From NCBI GenBank assembly GCA_028285495.1, contig JANQPB010000010.1:56304-120303 (forward strand): a DNA stretch of 64,000 nt. The letters are read 5' to 3'. Of the stretch, positions 1 through 8,500 are shown piece by piece. How positions within the stretch are numbered: position 1 is the stretch's first letter; every line of letters starts with the position of its first letter. The position numbers and the translations under genes are program-made. The stretch is from Acidimicrobiales bacterium. Its GTDB lineage: Bacteria > Actinomycetota > Acidimicrobiia > Acidimicrobiales > SZUA-35. The notes below the pieces were generated by a model. It was not told the DNA's origin. It was given only the letters and a program-made list of their open reading frames with translations, and did no database searches.

Positions 1-212
1 CTCGGTTGGGTTGGGAGGCAGGGTGAACCGAGGGGGGATCGGTCCCGACGGGCGACTCTAGGCGCCGCTCGGCGCCGACCGGCGCATCGGGTGACCGATG
101 GCTCCGGCCTTGCCGGAGCCTGAGGTACCCGAACAGTGGTGGCATCGAGCGGGTCTGCCACCCCGTCCGGAAACCGCCGGACCGGTCCCGGAGCCACGGA
201 TAGGGTGCCCCG
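1..212. other. Leader region upstream of azlC
   Basis: No coding region is seen. The stretch holds three perfect short stem-loops at 100-120, 138-162 and 165-182, then a TAGGGT -10-like hexamer at 201-206. That hexamer lies exactly 6 nt before the GTG start of the azlC-like gene, which would give a leaderless transcript. The hairpins would then lie upstream of that start site, so they are either the end of a preceding transcript or part of a longer second leader. Confidence 0.5.
100..182. other. Three consecutive perfect hairpins
   Basis: Stem 1 is GGCTCCGGC/GCCGGAGCC with a 3-nt loop (100-120). Stem 2 is GGTGGCA/TGCCACC (138-144 with 156-162). Stem 3 is GTCCGG/CCGGAC (165-170 with 177-182). 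There is no U-tract, so a classical intrinsic terminator is not shown. I do not recognise a riboswitch class. They could be a terminator cluster for an upstream gene outside the window or a structured leader of azlCD. Confidence 0.45.
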
Positions 213-1013
213 GTGACGTTCTCGTGGAATCGTGAGGCCAGTCGTGACGCCATCCGCGGTCTGATCCCGCTGACCCCGCCGGTGCCGCTCTTCGGGCTCG
301 TCTTCGGGCTCGCCGTGGCCGAGTCCGACGTCGTCGGCCCGGTCGCCGGGTGGGCCTCGTCGTTCCTCATCTTCGGGGGTGCCTCCCAGCTGGCCGGGGT
401 GGTGGTGCTCGACGCCGGGAGCTCCGTCGTGGTGGCGATCGGCACGATCCTGGTGATCAACGCACGACACCTCATGTACAGCGCCGCCCTCCGGTCCCGG
501 TTCCGGGACACGCCCCGGTGGTTCCGGGTGCTCGGTCCCTACACGCTGGTCGATCAGCTCTTCGCCATCACCGAGCCCCGTCCGGACGACGACCCGCTCG
601 ACTACAAGCTCAGCCACTATCTCACCGGCGGCCTCTACTGGGTGCTGTGGTGGGTGGTCGCGGTCGCCGTCGGGGTCGTCGTCGGGCTGACCCTCGGCGA
701 CGTGATCCCCGAGTCGTGGTCGCTCGAGTTCTCGGTGCCGCTGCTGTTCCTCGGGCTGCTGGTCAACGCCGTCCGGGACCGCCCCGGCCTGCTGGCCGCC
801 TCGGTGTCGGCGGTCGTCGCCGTGCTGGCCATCGATCTGCAACCGCCCGGCGTCGGGCTGCTGGTGGCCGCCGTGGCCGGGTTGGCGGCCGGATCGGCCC
901 TCGGGGCCGTCGGCGGCGATGACGCCGGCACCAACGACGACGCCGGCACCGGCACCGGCGATGGGTCCGGGCCGGGGGGCGGGGTCGACGAGCCGGCTGC
1001 GGAGGAGTGCTGA
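213..1013 (+). CDS. azlC: AzlC family branched-chain amino acid exporter, large subunit
   Basis: The 266-residue integral membrane protein matches the AzlC family, the large subunit of the AzlCD exporter for branched-chain amino acids or their analogues. The N-terminal segment containing GLIPLTPPVPLFGLVFGLA and the following FGGASQLAG and INARHLMYSA motifs are typical of the family. The last ~30 residues form a Gly/Asp/Thr-rich hydrophilic tail that is probably cytoplasmic and dispensable. The GTG start is supported by a TAGGGT hexamer 6 nt upstream (leaderless type). The stop codon overlaps the ATG of the small subunit, so the two are translationally coupled. Substrate specificity cannot be read from sequence. 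Confidence 0.9.
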   Translation: MTFSWNREASRDAIRGLIPLTPPVPLFGLVFGLAVAESDVVGPVAGWASSFLIFGGASQLAGVVVLDAGSSVVVAIGTILVINARHLMYSAALRSRFRDTPRWFRVLGPYTLVDQLFAITEPRPDDDPLDYKLSHYLTGGLYWVLWWVVAVAVGVVVGLTLGDVIPESWSLEFSVPLLFLGLLVNAVRDRPGLLAASVSAVVAVLAIDLQPPGVGLLVAAVAGLAAGSALGAVGGDDAGTNDDAGTGTGDGSGPGGGVDEPAAEEC

Positions 1014-1330
1014 TGCGAGCCTGGATCGTGTTCCTCGTCGCCGGACTGGGCACGTACCTGCTGCGGGCGTCGTTCATCCTCGCCGGCACGGCCGTGACGC
1101 TGCCGACCTGGATCGAGCGGGCCCTGCGCTATGTCGGACCGGCGGTGTTCGCCGCCATCGTGGCCCCGCCGGTCCTCGGCGACGGCGGCATCGCCGCCGC
1201 CCCCGACCGGGTCCCGGAGATCGTGGCGGTTCTGGCCGCCAGCCTGGTGGCGTGGCGGACCGGTCGGGTCATCTGGGTGCTGGTCGTCGGCATGGTTGCG
1301 CTCTGGGTGCTGCGGGCACTCGGGCTCTAG
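1013..1330 (+). CDS. azlD: AzlD family branched-chain amino acid exporter, small subunit
   Basis: The ~105-residue hydrophobic protein with about four membrane segments is the expected partner of AzlC. The N-terminus MRAWIVFLVAGLGTYLLRAS is typical of AzlD. The ATG overlaps the upstream stop (TGATG), with a strong GGAGGAG ribosome-binding site a few bases before it inside the azlC 3' end. A start two codons further upstream is possible but ignores this spacing. It probably forms a heteromeric inner-membrane exporter with AzlC. The gene is followed after 13 nt by a convergent MFS gene, with no room for a separate terminator. Confidence 0.88.
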   Translation: MRAWIVFLVAGLGTYLLRASFILAGTAVTLPTWIERALRYVGPAVFAAIVAPPVLGDGGIAAAPDRVPEIVAVLAASLVAWRTGRVIWVLVVGMVALWVLRALGL

Positions 1331-1343
1331 CGGTCGTCGGTGG

Positions 1344-2519
1344 TCAGGCCCGGGCCGCGGTCTCCCCGACCGTCCACACGATGAGGCCGACACCGACGAA
1401 CAGCACCACCCCGAGCGCGGCGGCCGAGGCGGCGAGGCCGACCCCGGCGGCCACCCACCCGACCAGCAGCGGCCCGGCGATCTGCCCCCAGTCCTGCAGG
1501 CTGGCGAAGCCGGCGAGGAACTGGCTCGGGGCGTCCTCGGGGGCCAGGTCGGCCCCGAGCGTCATCATCGTGCCGGCGCTGAGCCCGTTGCCGACGCCGA
1601 TCAGCGCCCCGGCCAGGGCCACGGGCAGGCCGCCGTCGGCCAGCGCCAGGGCGAACAGGCCCAGACCCATCAGGGTGAAGGCGGGGACGATGGCGGTCAG
1701 CCGGCCGAAGGTGTCCATCAGGTAGCCGGCCACCGGGAACAGCGCCAGGTCGGCGCCGGTGCTGATCGCAACGAGGAGCCCGACCGTCGTCGGGCTGAGG
1801 CCGAGGTCGTCGCCGATCAGGGGCAACACGACCGACCGGCCCCGGCGGGCGGCCATGATCAGGATCGGTCCGGAGGTCACGATCAGCAGCAGCCGACCGT
1901 GACGGGCCAGGACCTGACGGAGGGGGATGCGGTCCTTGACCGGGCCCGGGCCCGTGCCCCTGGCCCCGGCCAGCAGCGGGACGAGGCCGACCCCGGCCAC
2001 GATCCCGGCGACGGCGAAGGCCACGGTGAATCCGAATCGATCGATCGTCACGCCGGCGATGACCGGTCCGAGGAAGGCGCCGAACCGGCGGATCCCACCC
2101 ATCGCCGACAGCAGACGACCCCGGACGGCGACCTCGGCCGTCCTGGCGATCCACGTCTGGCCGGCCAGGCGCATGGCGATCGCTCCGACGCCGGCCAGGA
2201 ACTGGAGCAGGAACAGCACGACGACGTCGTCGGTGGTGGCCAGCGCCGCCGTCGTCACGAAGATGGCGGCGACCCCGAGGGCCAGCATCCGCCGCTCGCC
2301 GATCCGGGCGACGCCGTCGCCGGCCGGCACGCCGCCGAGCATCGACCCGACGCCCGCTGCGGTCAGGACGGCCGACAGGCTGAGGTACCCGAGACCGACC
2401 TCGGTCAGGTAGAGCGGGAGAGCGACGCTGAGCATGCCGACGCTGAGGGCCATGCCGGCCCACGGGATGTAGATCGGCCCGACCAGCCCTCGCGCCGTCG
2501 TCCGGAGGCTGGTCGTCAC
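1344..2519 (-). CDS. MFS transporter
   Basis: A 391-residue major facilitator superfamily protein with about 12 hydrophobic segments. It has an N-terminal domain with MALSVGMLSVALPLYLTEVG, a short arginine-rich central loop (around residues 185-205) and a C-terminal half with the usual GxxxG-rich helices. The general layout resembles drug or metabolite efflux MFS proteins of actinobacteria, but no motif fixes a substrate. It is monocistronic: convergent with azlCD on one side and 75 nt from the next same-strand gene on the other. Confidence 0.82.
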   Translation of the reverse strand: MTTSLRTTARGLVGPIYIPWAGMALSVGMLSVALPLYLTEVGLGYLSLSAVLTAAGVGSMLGGVPAGDGVARIGERRMLALGVAAIFVTTAALATTDDVVVLFLLQFLAGVGAIAMRLAGQTWIARTAEVAVRGRLLSAMGGIRRFGAFLGPVIAGVTIDRFGFTVAFAVAGIVAGVGLVPLLAGARGTGPGPVKDRIPLRQVLARHGRLLLIVTSGPILIMAARRGRSVVLPLIGDDLGLSPTTVGLLVAISTGADLALFPVAGYLMDTFGRLTAIVPAFTLMGLGLFALALADGGLPVALAGALIGVGNGLSAGTMMTLGADLAPEDAPSQFLAGFASLQDWGQIAGPLLVGWVAAGVGLAASAAALGVVLFVGVGLIVWTVGETAARA

Positions 2520-2593
2520 CGCGTCGCGTCGGTGGCGGGGGCGCCGGTCATCGCTCGGGGCCTCTCGCCGCTTCGCGTCTCAACGTCGGGAGC

Positions 2594-3466
2594 CTACTCC
2601 TGTTCGGGGGAGAGCTCGGGCGGCTCGTCCGGCGGCAGCAGGTCCGGCGGCAGGTCGGGCACACCGGCGCCGTCGACCAGGTCGGCCAGGCTGGCCACCG
2701 TCGCCCTCGTCATCGTCGGCTCGACGCCGAGCGTCTCGAGCATCGACGCCGCCGCCTCCATCTCGCCCAGCCGGCGACGGGCGTGCAGCCGTGAGCCGGC
2801 GACCAGCCGGCGCATCCACGGCTCGCCGGCGCCGTCGAGCTCGTCGGCCAGGTTGTTCCACAGCCAGGCGAGATCGTCGGCCGCAGCGCCGGCCCGGACC
2901 GCCTCGACCAGCAGCGACGCCGTGCCCTTCATCAGGACGCTGCGCAGGAGCTTCTTGGCCGTGGCCGACCCCGGGGGCCCGTCGATCGGCTCCACCCGCC
3001 CGCCGAGCGGGTTGAGCAGGTCGGCCAGCCGATCGGCCCCGAGGCCGGCGGCCAGCGCCGGGGTACCGAGTCCGTTGCCCGGCACCATCGACATCAGGGC
3101 GACGTCGACGAACTGGAGGTCGCGCTGGACCGCCTCGTCGGCCAGGTGGAGCTTCAGGCCTGGCGACGACGTCGACACATCGGCGTACAGCGTGCCCGCT
3201 GGCATCGCATCGATGGCCTGCAGCAGGGCCAGACGGGCCTCCCCACCCCCGGTTGCGCCGACGACCACGTCGACCGGCCGGACGGCGAGGGCCGGATGGA
3301 CGCGGCGGGTGACCCCCGCCGGCGTCGGCACCCCGGCCGGGTCGTAGGCGCTGACCGTGACGCCGGCGCCGACCAGGTCGGTGGCCAGGAGACCACCCGC
3401 CTCACCGAGACCGAACACGCAGACCCGCAGCCCCGTTCCGCCGGGTGAACCGCTCTGACCGCTCAC
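2594..3466 (-). CDS. NAD(P)-dependent beta-hydroxyacid dehydrogenase-like protein (DUF1932 type)
   Basis: The 290-residue protein begins its Rossmann fold at RVCVFGLGEAG, the dinucleotide-binding glycine motif of 6-phosphogluconate/beta-hydroxyacid dehydrogenases. The C-terminal half (SATAKKLLRSVLMKG onwards) looks like the helical DUF1932 domain carrying the conserved lysine region. A GTG start 12 codons before the first strand is chosen because a TACATT hexamer sits 8 nt upstream, fitting leaderless transcription. The last ~25 residues are Pro/Glu rich. Substrate is unknown; phosphogluconate itself is unlikely because the protein is much shorter than Gnd. The neighbouring divergent acyl-CoA dehydrogenase may share a pathway, but nothing proves it. 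Confidence 0.75.
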   Translation of the reverse strand: MSGQSGSPGGTGLRVCVFGLGEAGGLLATDLVGAGVTVSAYDPAGVPTPAGVTRRVHPALAVRPVDVVVGATGGGEARLALLQAIDAMPAGTLYADVSTSSPGLKLHLADEAVQRDLQFVDVALMSMVPGNGLGTPALAAGLGADRLADLLNPLGGRVEPIDGPPGSATAKKLLRSVLMKGTASLLVEAVRAGAAADDLAWLWNNLADELDGAGEPWMRRLVAGSRLHARRRLGEMEAAASMLETLGVEPTMTRATVASLADLVDGAGVPDLPPDLLPPDEPPELSPEQE

Positions 3467-3632
3467 GGCGCCCAAATGTACTGAGCGGTAACCAGCGGTT
3501 CCACACCCGGTTGGGCACCGGGCCGCGCCGCCGCCTTCCCCGGCGCCGGCAACGCCGCCTAGCGTGAGGGGCCCGGCGGCCGGGACGGCGCCGGGACACG
3601 TCGGACGCCCAGACGGGCGAGGGAGCGGAGCC

Positions 3633-4883
3633 ATGGCCATCGATTTCACGCTGACCCCCGAGCTGGAGGACATCCGCGACCGGGTGCGGGCCTTCATCGG
3701 CGATGTCGTGGCCCCGGCCGAGGCCGAGATGGAGGCGGCGCGGCTGGCCGAGACCGACCGGAAGGCCTACGGGGCGGCGATGGTCGGGCTGCGCAAGCAG
3801 GCCTACGACCGGGGTCTGTGGCTGCCCCACATGCCCGAGGACTGGGGCGGGATGGGCCTCGGCCACGTCGAGCTGGCCATGGTCCAGGCCGAAGCGGCCA
3901 AGTCCCGAATCGGTCCCTGGGTCCTCAACTGCCAGGCCCCGGACGAGGGCAACATGCACACGCTGTTGCACTGGGGCACCGACGACCAGAAGGAGCGGTA
4001 CCTCAAGCCGCTGTGCGACGGCCGGGTCTGGTCGTGCTTCGCGATGACCGAGCCCGAGGTCGCCGGCTCCGACCCGACCCTGATCCGGACCAACGCCTAC
4101 GCCGACGGCGAGGAGTGGGTGATCAACGGCCACAAGTGGTTCATCTCCAACGCCCACCGGGCCAACTTCGCCATCCTGATCGCCAGGACCGAGGACGACC
4201 CGGACCTGCCTCAGGCGGCCAATACGGCGTTCCTGGTCGACCTGCCGACCGATGGCTGGAACGAGGTCCGCCAGATCGAGACCATGCACGGCGGGACGCG
4301 CCACTCCGAGATCGTGATCGAGGACCTCCGCCTCAACGAGTCGCAGATGCTCGGCGGCCGGGGCCAGGGCCACCTCCTCGGCCAGTACCGCCTCGGGCCG
4401 GCCCGCCTGGCCCACTGCATGCGCTGGATCGCCCAGGCCGAGACCGCGCTCGACATGATGGTCGACCGCTCGCTCGACCGGTTCAGCCACGGCTCGATCC
4501 TGGCCGAGAAGCAGGGCGTGCAGTGGATGATCGCCGACTCGACCATGGAGCTCTACCAGTCGAAGCTGATGGTCCTGCACGCGGCGTCGAAGATCGATGC
4601 CAACCGGGTCGACCCGACGGTCGAGTTCAAGTCGGAGGTGTCGATGGCCAAGCACTTCGTGGCCAACGCCCTCAACCGGATCATCGACCGCTCGATCCAG
4701 GTCCACGGCGCCCTCGGCTATTCGACCGACACCCCGCTGGCCCACATGTACCAGCACGCCCGCTGGGCCCGGTTCGCCGACGGGGCCGACGAGGTCCACC
4801 AGATGCGGATCGCCCAGCGAACGATCGCGGCCTACACCGACAACGGAACGACGAGGGCGGCGACCGGCGACCTGCCGATCTGA
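3633..4883 (+). CDS. Acyl-CoA dehydrogenase
   Basis: A 416-residue FAD-dependent acyl-CoA dehydrogenase of usual length: N-terminal helical domain (1-130), beta domain with FAMTEPEVAGSD and the WVINGHKWFISNA strand (about 130-240), and C-terminal helical domain ending in RFADGADEVHQMRIAQRTI. The sequence style, with a long ordered N-terminus and the ADGADEVH motif, resembles the ACAD10/11-like branch rather than short-chain enzymes, but chain-length specificity is inference. The ATG is preceded by GGGAGCGGAG as ribosome-binding site. It lies divergent to the dehydrogenase-like gene and convergent with the PadR regulator. Confidence 0.88.
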   Translation: MAIDFTLTPELEDIRDRVRAFIGDVVAPAEAEMEAARLAETDRKAYGAAMVGLRKQAYDRGLWLPHMPEDWGGMGLGHVELAMVQAEAAKSRIGPWVLNCQAPDEGNMHTLLHWGTDDQKERYLKPLCDGRVWSCFAMTEPEVAGSDPTLIRTNAYADGEEWVINGHKWFISNAHRANFAILIARTEDDPDLPQAANTAFLVDLPTDGWNEVRQIETMHGGTRHSEIVIEDLRLNESQMLGGRGQGHLLGQYRLGPARLAHCMRWIAQAETALDMMVDRSLDRFSHGSILAEKQGVQWMIADSTMELYQSKLMVLHAASKIDANRVDPTVEFKSEVSMAKHFVANALNRIIDRSIQVHGALGYSTDTPLAHMYQHARWARFADGADEVHQMRIAQRTIAAYTDNGTTRAATGDLPI

Positions 4884-4911
4884 TCGGGCCCCCGGGGGCC
4901 GGCGATGCCGC

Positions 4912-5463
4912 TCAGCCGGCGTCGGCCAGGAAGCGGGCGACGGCCTCGGCGTTGTTGGCCCGCCAGCGATCGACGACGTCGACGCCGTCACCGTCGGCGG
5001 CGGCGATGAGCTGGTCGAGGGTCGGGCCGAGGGCCAGGCGCTGCGCGGCGAGCAGCTCGGCCGGGTCGGAGCCGCGACGTTGGAGGATCCGCAGCTTGAC
5101 CAGGAACTCGACCCGGAGGTCCCGGACGTGGGCGACGGGCTCGGCCAGCCAGGCCGCGACCGCCACCGCTCCTCCGTCGGTCGAGGTGTAGACGGTGCGC
5201 TTCGGGGCGCCGTCGCCCGGCTCGACGGTGACCGCCTCGATCAGGCCGCCGGCGGCGAGGCGATCGATCGAGCGGTAGACCTGGGGGCGGGCCAGGGTCA
5301 CGATCCGGCCGAGGTCCGATCCGGCGCCGAGTAGGCGGGCCAGCGCGAAGCCGTGGGCCGGGGCCTCGTCGAGCACGGCCAGCACGACGAGGTCGTTGAG
5401 CGAGGGCGACGGGCCGGGGGCCCGAGCGACGTCGGGCCCGATGCGATCGGGTTGGTCGGCCAT
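4912..5463 (-). CDS. PadR family transcriptional regulator
   Basis: The 183-residue protein has a PadR winged helix (about residues 20-100: LNDLVVLAVLDEAPAHGFALA, then ARPQVYRSIDRLAAGGLIEAV) followed by a Vir-like C-terminal helical dimerisation region. It is divergent from modABC, with only 81 nt between the start codons. That gap contains two overlapping inverted repeats, so control of the molybdate importer and of itself is the simplest reading. The ATG is preceded by TACGGT at an 8-nt spacing, a leaderless arrangement. The effector is unknown. It is not a ModE homologue; ModE uses a LysR-type winged helix and molbindin domains, which are absent. Confidence 0.85.
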   Translation of the reverse strand: MADQPDRIGPDVARAPGPSPSLNDLVVLAVLDEAPAHGFALARLLGAGSDLGRIVTLARPQVYRSIDRLAAGGLIEAVTVEPGDGAPKRTVYTSTDGGAVAVAAWLAEPVAHVRDLRVEFLVKLRILQRRGSDPAELLAAQRLALGPTLDQLIAAADGDGVDVVDRWRANNAEAVARFLADAG

Positions 5464-5492
5464 GATCGCGCACCGTACCCTGATCCGACACA

Positions 5493-5517
5493 CTAGTCAC
5501 GCTGCGACTAGCGCAGC
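5493..5517. promoter_or_regulatory. Candidate operator between padR and modA
   Basis: Two overlapping perfect inverted repeats lie in the divergent gap: CTAGTC-N7-GACTAG (5493-5511) and GCTGCG-N5-CGCAGC (5501-5517). They sit upstream of both start codons and are good candidates for the PadR binding site. Which repeat is used, and whether both genes respond, is not visible. Confidence 0.5.
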
Positions 5518-5544
5518 GGCGACGAGGCCGGAGGATCGACGATC

Positions 5545-6327
5545 ATGACCACGAGGCGGGCCAGGGGACGTCGGTGGCTCGCCGCAGCGTTCGTCACCGC
5601 GGTCGTCGCGGCCGGCTGCGGCGGAGGCGGCCGCGACGGTGGCTCACCACGCGTCGTTCGGGTCTCGGCCGCCGCCTCGCTGACCGACGCCATGGGCGAC
5701 ATCGAGCGTCTCTTCGAGGAGACCGTCACCGACGACGTCGACGTCCAGGTGAACCTCGCCGGTAGCGCCACCATCCGGGCCCAGCTGCTGGAGGGGGCAC
5801 CGGCCGACGTGGTGGCGACGGCCAACCCGGCGATCATGGACGACCTGGTGGCCGCCGGCATCGTCGACGAACCGGCGACCACGTTCGCCACCAACCATCT
5901 CGTGCTGGCCGTTCCGGGCGGCGAGCCCGACGCCGTGACCGGCCTGGCGGATCTGGCGGACCCGGACCTCTTCGTCGGGCTCTGTGCGACCGGGGTGCCA
6001 TGCGGCGATCTGGCCGACGCGGCCATCGCGGCCTCCGGGCTCGACATCACGGCCGACACCCGCGAGCCGGACGTTCGCTCGCTGCTGGCCAAGGTCGCCG
6101 CCGGCGAGCTCGACGCCGGGCTCGTGTACTCGACCGACGTCACCGGCGGCAGCGGCGTCGACGTCGTCGGCATCGCCCTGCCGCCCGAGCTCGTCGCGAT
6201 CACGAGCTATCCCGCGGCCACCGTGGCGTCGTCGTCGAACGGCGACCTCGCCAACCGGTTCGTCGACTTCCTGACCATGCCATCGGCCCGCCGGATCCTG
6301 TCCGACCACGGCTTCGGTCCGCCGTGA
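5545..6327 (+). CDS. modA: Molybdate ABC transporter substrate-binding lipoprotein
   Basis: A 260-residue type-II periplasmic-binding-like protein with an N-terminal signal and lipobox VVAAGC (lipid-modified Cys25). It carries the ModA hallmarks: VRVSAAASLTDAMGDIERLFEE at the start of the mature domain, NLAGSATIRAQLLEGAPADV, GLCATGVPCGDLAD and DAGLVYSTDV. It captures molybdate or tungstate outside the membrane and delivers it to ModBC. GGAGGATCGACGATC provides a ribosome-binding site before the ATG. The stop codon overlaps the GTG start of modB, indicating coupling. Confidence 0.93.
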   Translation: MTTRRARGRRWLAAAFVTAVVAAGCGGGGRDGGSPRVVRVSAAASLTDAMGDIERLFEETVTDDVDVQVNLAGSATIRAQLLEGAPADVVATANPAIMDDLVAAGIVDEPATTFATNHLVLAVPGGEPDAVTGLADLADPDLFVGLCATGVPCGDLADAAIAASGLDITADTREPDVRSLLAKVAAGELDAGLVYSTDVTGGSGVDVVGIALPPELVAITSYPAATVASSSNGDLANRFVDFLTMPSARRILSDHGFGPP

Positions 6328-7217
6328 CGAGCGCCGGCCCCGACCTCGACGACGACGACAGACGGGCAACTCGACCCGGCCCCCTGGCGCCGCCCGGCGC
6401 CGCGGCCGGACCAGGTCGGCCGGGCCGGCCGGGCCGGCGGCGTCGCCAACCGCTGGCGCTCCTCGTTCCTGCGGTGCTGGCCCTTTCCATCGTCGTCCTG
6501 CCCCTCGTCGGCCTCCTGTCCCGGGCGCCGCTCCGGGACCTCCCCGGCCTGTTGACCGATCCGACGGTGACCGCAGCCCTCCGGCTGTCCCTGATCACGT
6601 CGGTGGCGGCCGCCGTCCTGTCGACGGTGCTCGGCGTGCCCCTCGCCTGGGTGCTGAGCCGCGTCGACTTCCCGGGCAAGCGGCTCGTCCGGGCCCTGGT
6701 GACGCTGCCCATGGTGCTTCCGCCGGTGGTCGGCGGGGCGGCGCTGCTGTTCGCCCTCGGGCGTCGCGGTCTGGTCGGCGAACCGCTGGCCGAGGCCACC
6801 GGCATCGTCCTGCCGTTCTCCATCGCCGGTGTCGTGCTGGCCAACACCTTCGTGGCCATGCCGTTCCTCGTCGTGGCCGTCGAGGGGGCGCTCGACGGGG
6901 TCGACCGGCGGGTCGAGGGCGCAGCCGCCACCCTCGGGGCCACACCCCTCGCCGTGTTCGGGCGGGTCACGCTGCCGCTGATCGGGCCGTCGCTGCGGGC
7001 CGGGATCGTGCTGGCGTGGGCTCGGGCGCTCGGCGAGTTCGGGGCGACGATCACCTTCGCCGGCAACCTGGAGGGTCGGACCCAGACGATGCCGCTCGCC
7101 GTGTTCGTCGCCCTGACCGAGGACCAGGACGCAGCCATCGCCATCAGCCTGATCCTCGTCGCCGTGTCGCTCACGGTGCTGGTCACGCTGCGGGACCGCT
7201 GGTGGCGGCGGGCATGA
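6324..7217 (+). CDS. modB: Molybdate ABC transporter permease
   Basis: A 297-residue membrane permease. After ~45 Pro/Gly/Arg-rich N-terminal residues come five or six membrane helices, with the EAA loop around EGAAATLGATPLAVFGRVTLP that docks on the ATPase and the downstream ARALGEFGATI motif typical of ModB/CysT permeases. The GTG start overlaps the modA stop by 4 nt; starts further upstream lie inside modA and are unlikely. The stop overlaps the ATG of modC. The unusually long low-complexity N-terminus is probably a cytoplasmic extension. Confidence 0.92.
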   Translation: MTSAGPDLDDDDRRATRPGPLAPPGAAAGPGRPGRPGRRRRQPLALLVPAVLALSIVVLPLVGLLSRAPLRDLPGLLTDPTVTAALRLSLITSVAAAVLSTVLGVPLAWVLSRVDFPGKRLVRALVTLPMVLPPVVGGAALLFALGRRGLVGEPLAEATGIVLPFSIAGVVLANTFVAMPFLVVAVEGALDGVDRRVEGAAATLGATPLAVFGRVTLPLIGPSLRAGIVLAWARALGEFGATITFAGNLEGRTQTMPLAVFVALTEDQDAAIAISLILVAVSLTVLVTLRDRWWRRA

Positions 7218-8500
7218 GCACGAGGGGGACCGCCGAGGCGGCGCACGCCGGCCTCGACGCCGAGCTCGGCATCGTGCGCGACGGGTTCGAGCTCGACGTC
7301 GAGCTCTCGATCGATCCCGGCTCGACCGTCGCCCTCCTCGGGCCGAACGGGGCCGGCAAGTCGACCGCCATCGGGGCGCTGGCCGGCCTGATCCCGCTCG
7401 ATCGGGGCCACGTGCGGTTGGGCGGTCGGCTCCTCGACGAGCCGCCGACCGGGCCCTTCGTCGGACCGGAGGAGCGCCACATCGGGATCGTGTTCCAGGG
7501 CTCGCTGCTGTTCGAGCACCTGTCCGTGATCGACAACGTGGCCTTCGGCCTCCGCCACCGCCCGGGGCCCGGCGGCCGGTGGCGGGGACGGCTCGGGCGG
7601 CGGGCCGCCAGGGAGGCCGTCCGGTCCCTCCTCGACGCCCTCGATCTGGTCGAGCTCGCCGCCGCCAGACCGGGTGAGCTGTCGGGCGGTCAGGCCCAGC
7701 GGGTCGCCCTGGCCCGGGCGCTGGCCGGCGAGCCCGACCTCCTCCTGCTCGACGAGCCGCTTGCCGCCGTCGACGTGTCCACCCGGGCCCGCCTGCGGGG
7801 GGTCCTCGGCGAGCACCTGGCCCGGTTCCCCGGGCCCCGCCTGCTCGTCACCCATGACCCGGGCGAGGCGTTCGCCCTGGCCGACCGGCTGGTGGTCATC
7901 GAGGACGGTCGTGCCGTGCAACGGGGAACGCCGGGCGAGGTCCGGCGCCATCCCGCCACGACGTGGGTGGCAGCGCTCACCGGCACCAACCTGCTGGCCG
8001 GACGGGCCGGCAGCTCGCGGGTCCATCTCGACGACCACGACCTCGTGCTGACCGCGGCGACCGAGCTCGATGGCCCGGTGCGGGCGGTGATCGACCCACG
8101 GGCGGTCGCCCTGCACCGTGACCGGCCCGATGGCAGCCCCCGCAACGCCTGGGCCACCGTCGTCGACTGGGTCGAGCCCCTGGGACGGACCACCCGGGTC
8201 CGCCTCGGGGCGCCGCTGCCGCTGACGGTCGACATCACCCCGTCGTCGGCGCAGGCCCTCGGGCTCGGGCCCGGTCGGGCGATCTGGGCCGCAGTCAAGG
8301 CGACCGAGATCACCGTCGAGCGGGGCGAGACCCGGGACGCCGTCGAGCGGGGCGAGACCCGGGACGCCGTCGAGCGGGGCGAGACCCGAGATGCCGTCGA
8401 GCGGGGCGAGACCCGGGACGCCGTCGAGCGGGGCGAGACCCGGGACGGCGGCGCGACCCCGGTCAGGGGCGAGGATCCGGGCGGAGCGGCAGCAGGATGA
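7214..8500 (+). CDS. modC: Molybdate ABC transporter ATP-binding protein with repeat tail
   Basis: The 428-residue ATPase of the importer. Walker A GPNGAGKST is at residues 43-51, the Q-loop at GIVFQGSLLF, the signature LSGGQAQR near residue 156 and Walker B LLLLDEP follows. A TOBE/Mop-like domain occupies about residues 290-360, as in ModC proteins that sense molybdate. After it come five tandem copies of a 9-residue unit VERGETRDA (residues 368-412), not part of the family. The coding region ends 38 nt inside the 3' end of the convergent MFS gene, which looks like a consequence of repeat growth. Start is the ATG overlapping the modB stop. Confidence 0.92.
   Translation: MSTRGTAEAAHAGLDAELGIVRDGFELDVELSIDPGSTVALLGPNGAGKSTAIGALAGLIPLDRGHVRLGGRLLDEPPTGPFVGPEERHIGIVFQGSLLFEHLSVIDNVAFGLRHRPGPGGRWRGRLGRRAAREAVRSLLDALDLVELAAARPGELSGGQAQRVALARALAGEPDLLLLDEPLAAVDVSTRARLRGVLGEHLARFPGPRLLVTHDPGEAFALADRLVVIEDGRAVQRGTPGEVRRHPATTWVAALTGTNLLAGRAGSSRVHLDDHDLVLTAATELDGPVRAVIDPRAVALHRDRPDGSPRNAWATVVDWVEPLGRTTRVRLGAPLPLTVDITPSSAQALGLGPGRAIWAAVKATEITVERGETRDAVERGETRDAVERGETRDAVERGETRDAVERGETRDGGATPVRGEDPGGAAAG
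8315..8449 (+). repeat. Five-copy 27-bp in-frame tandem repeat in modC
   Basis: Unit GTCGAGCGGGGCGAGACCC plus 8 nt, repeated head to tail at 8315, 8342, 8369, 8396 and 8423. Copies differ at only a few positions (for example GAGAT instead of GGGAC in copy 3), suggesting recent slippage or recombination. Because 27 is a multiple of 3, copy number can vary without frameshift. Confidence 0.95.

Noticed and set aside
1131..3347. A 738-codon plus-strand frame opposite the MFS and dehydrogenase genes
   Set aside because: Rich in Asp/Gly/Arg/His/Gln without hydrophobic cores, the typical antisense shadow of high-GC genes.
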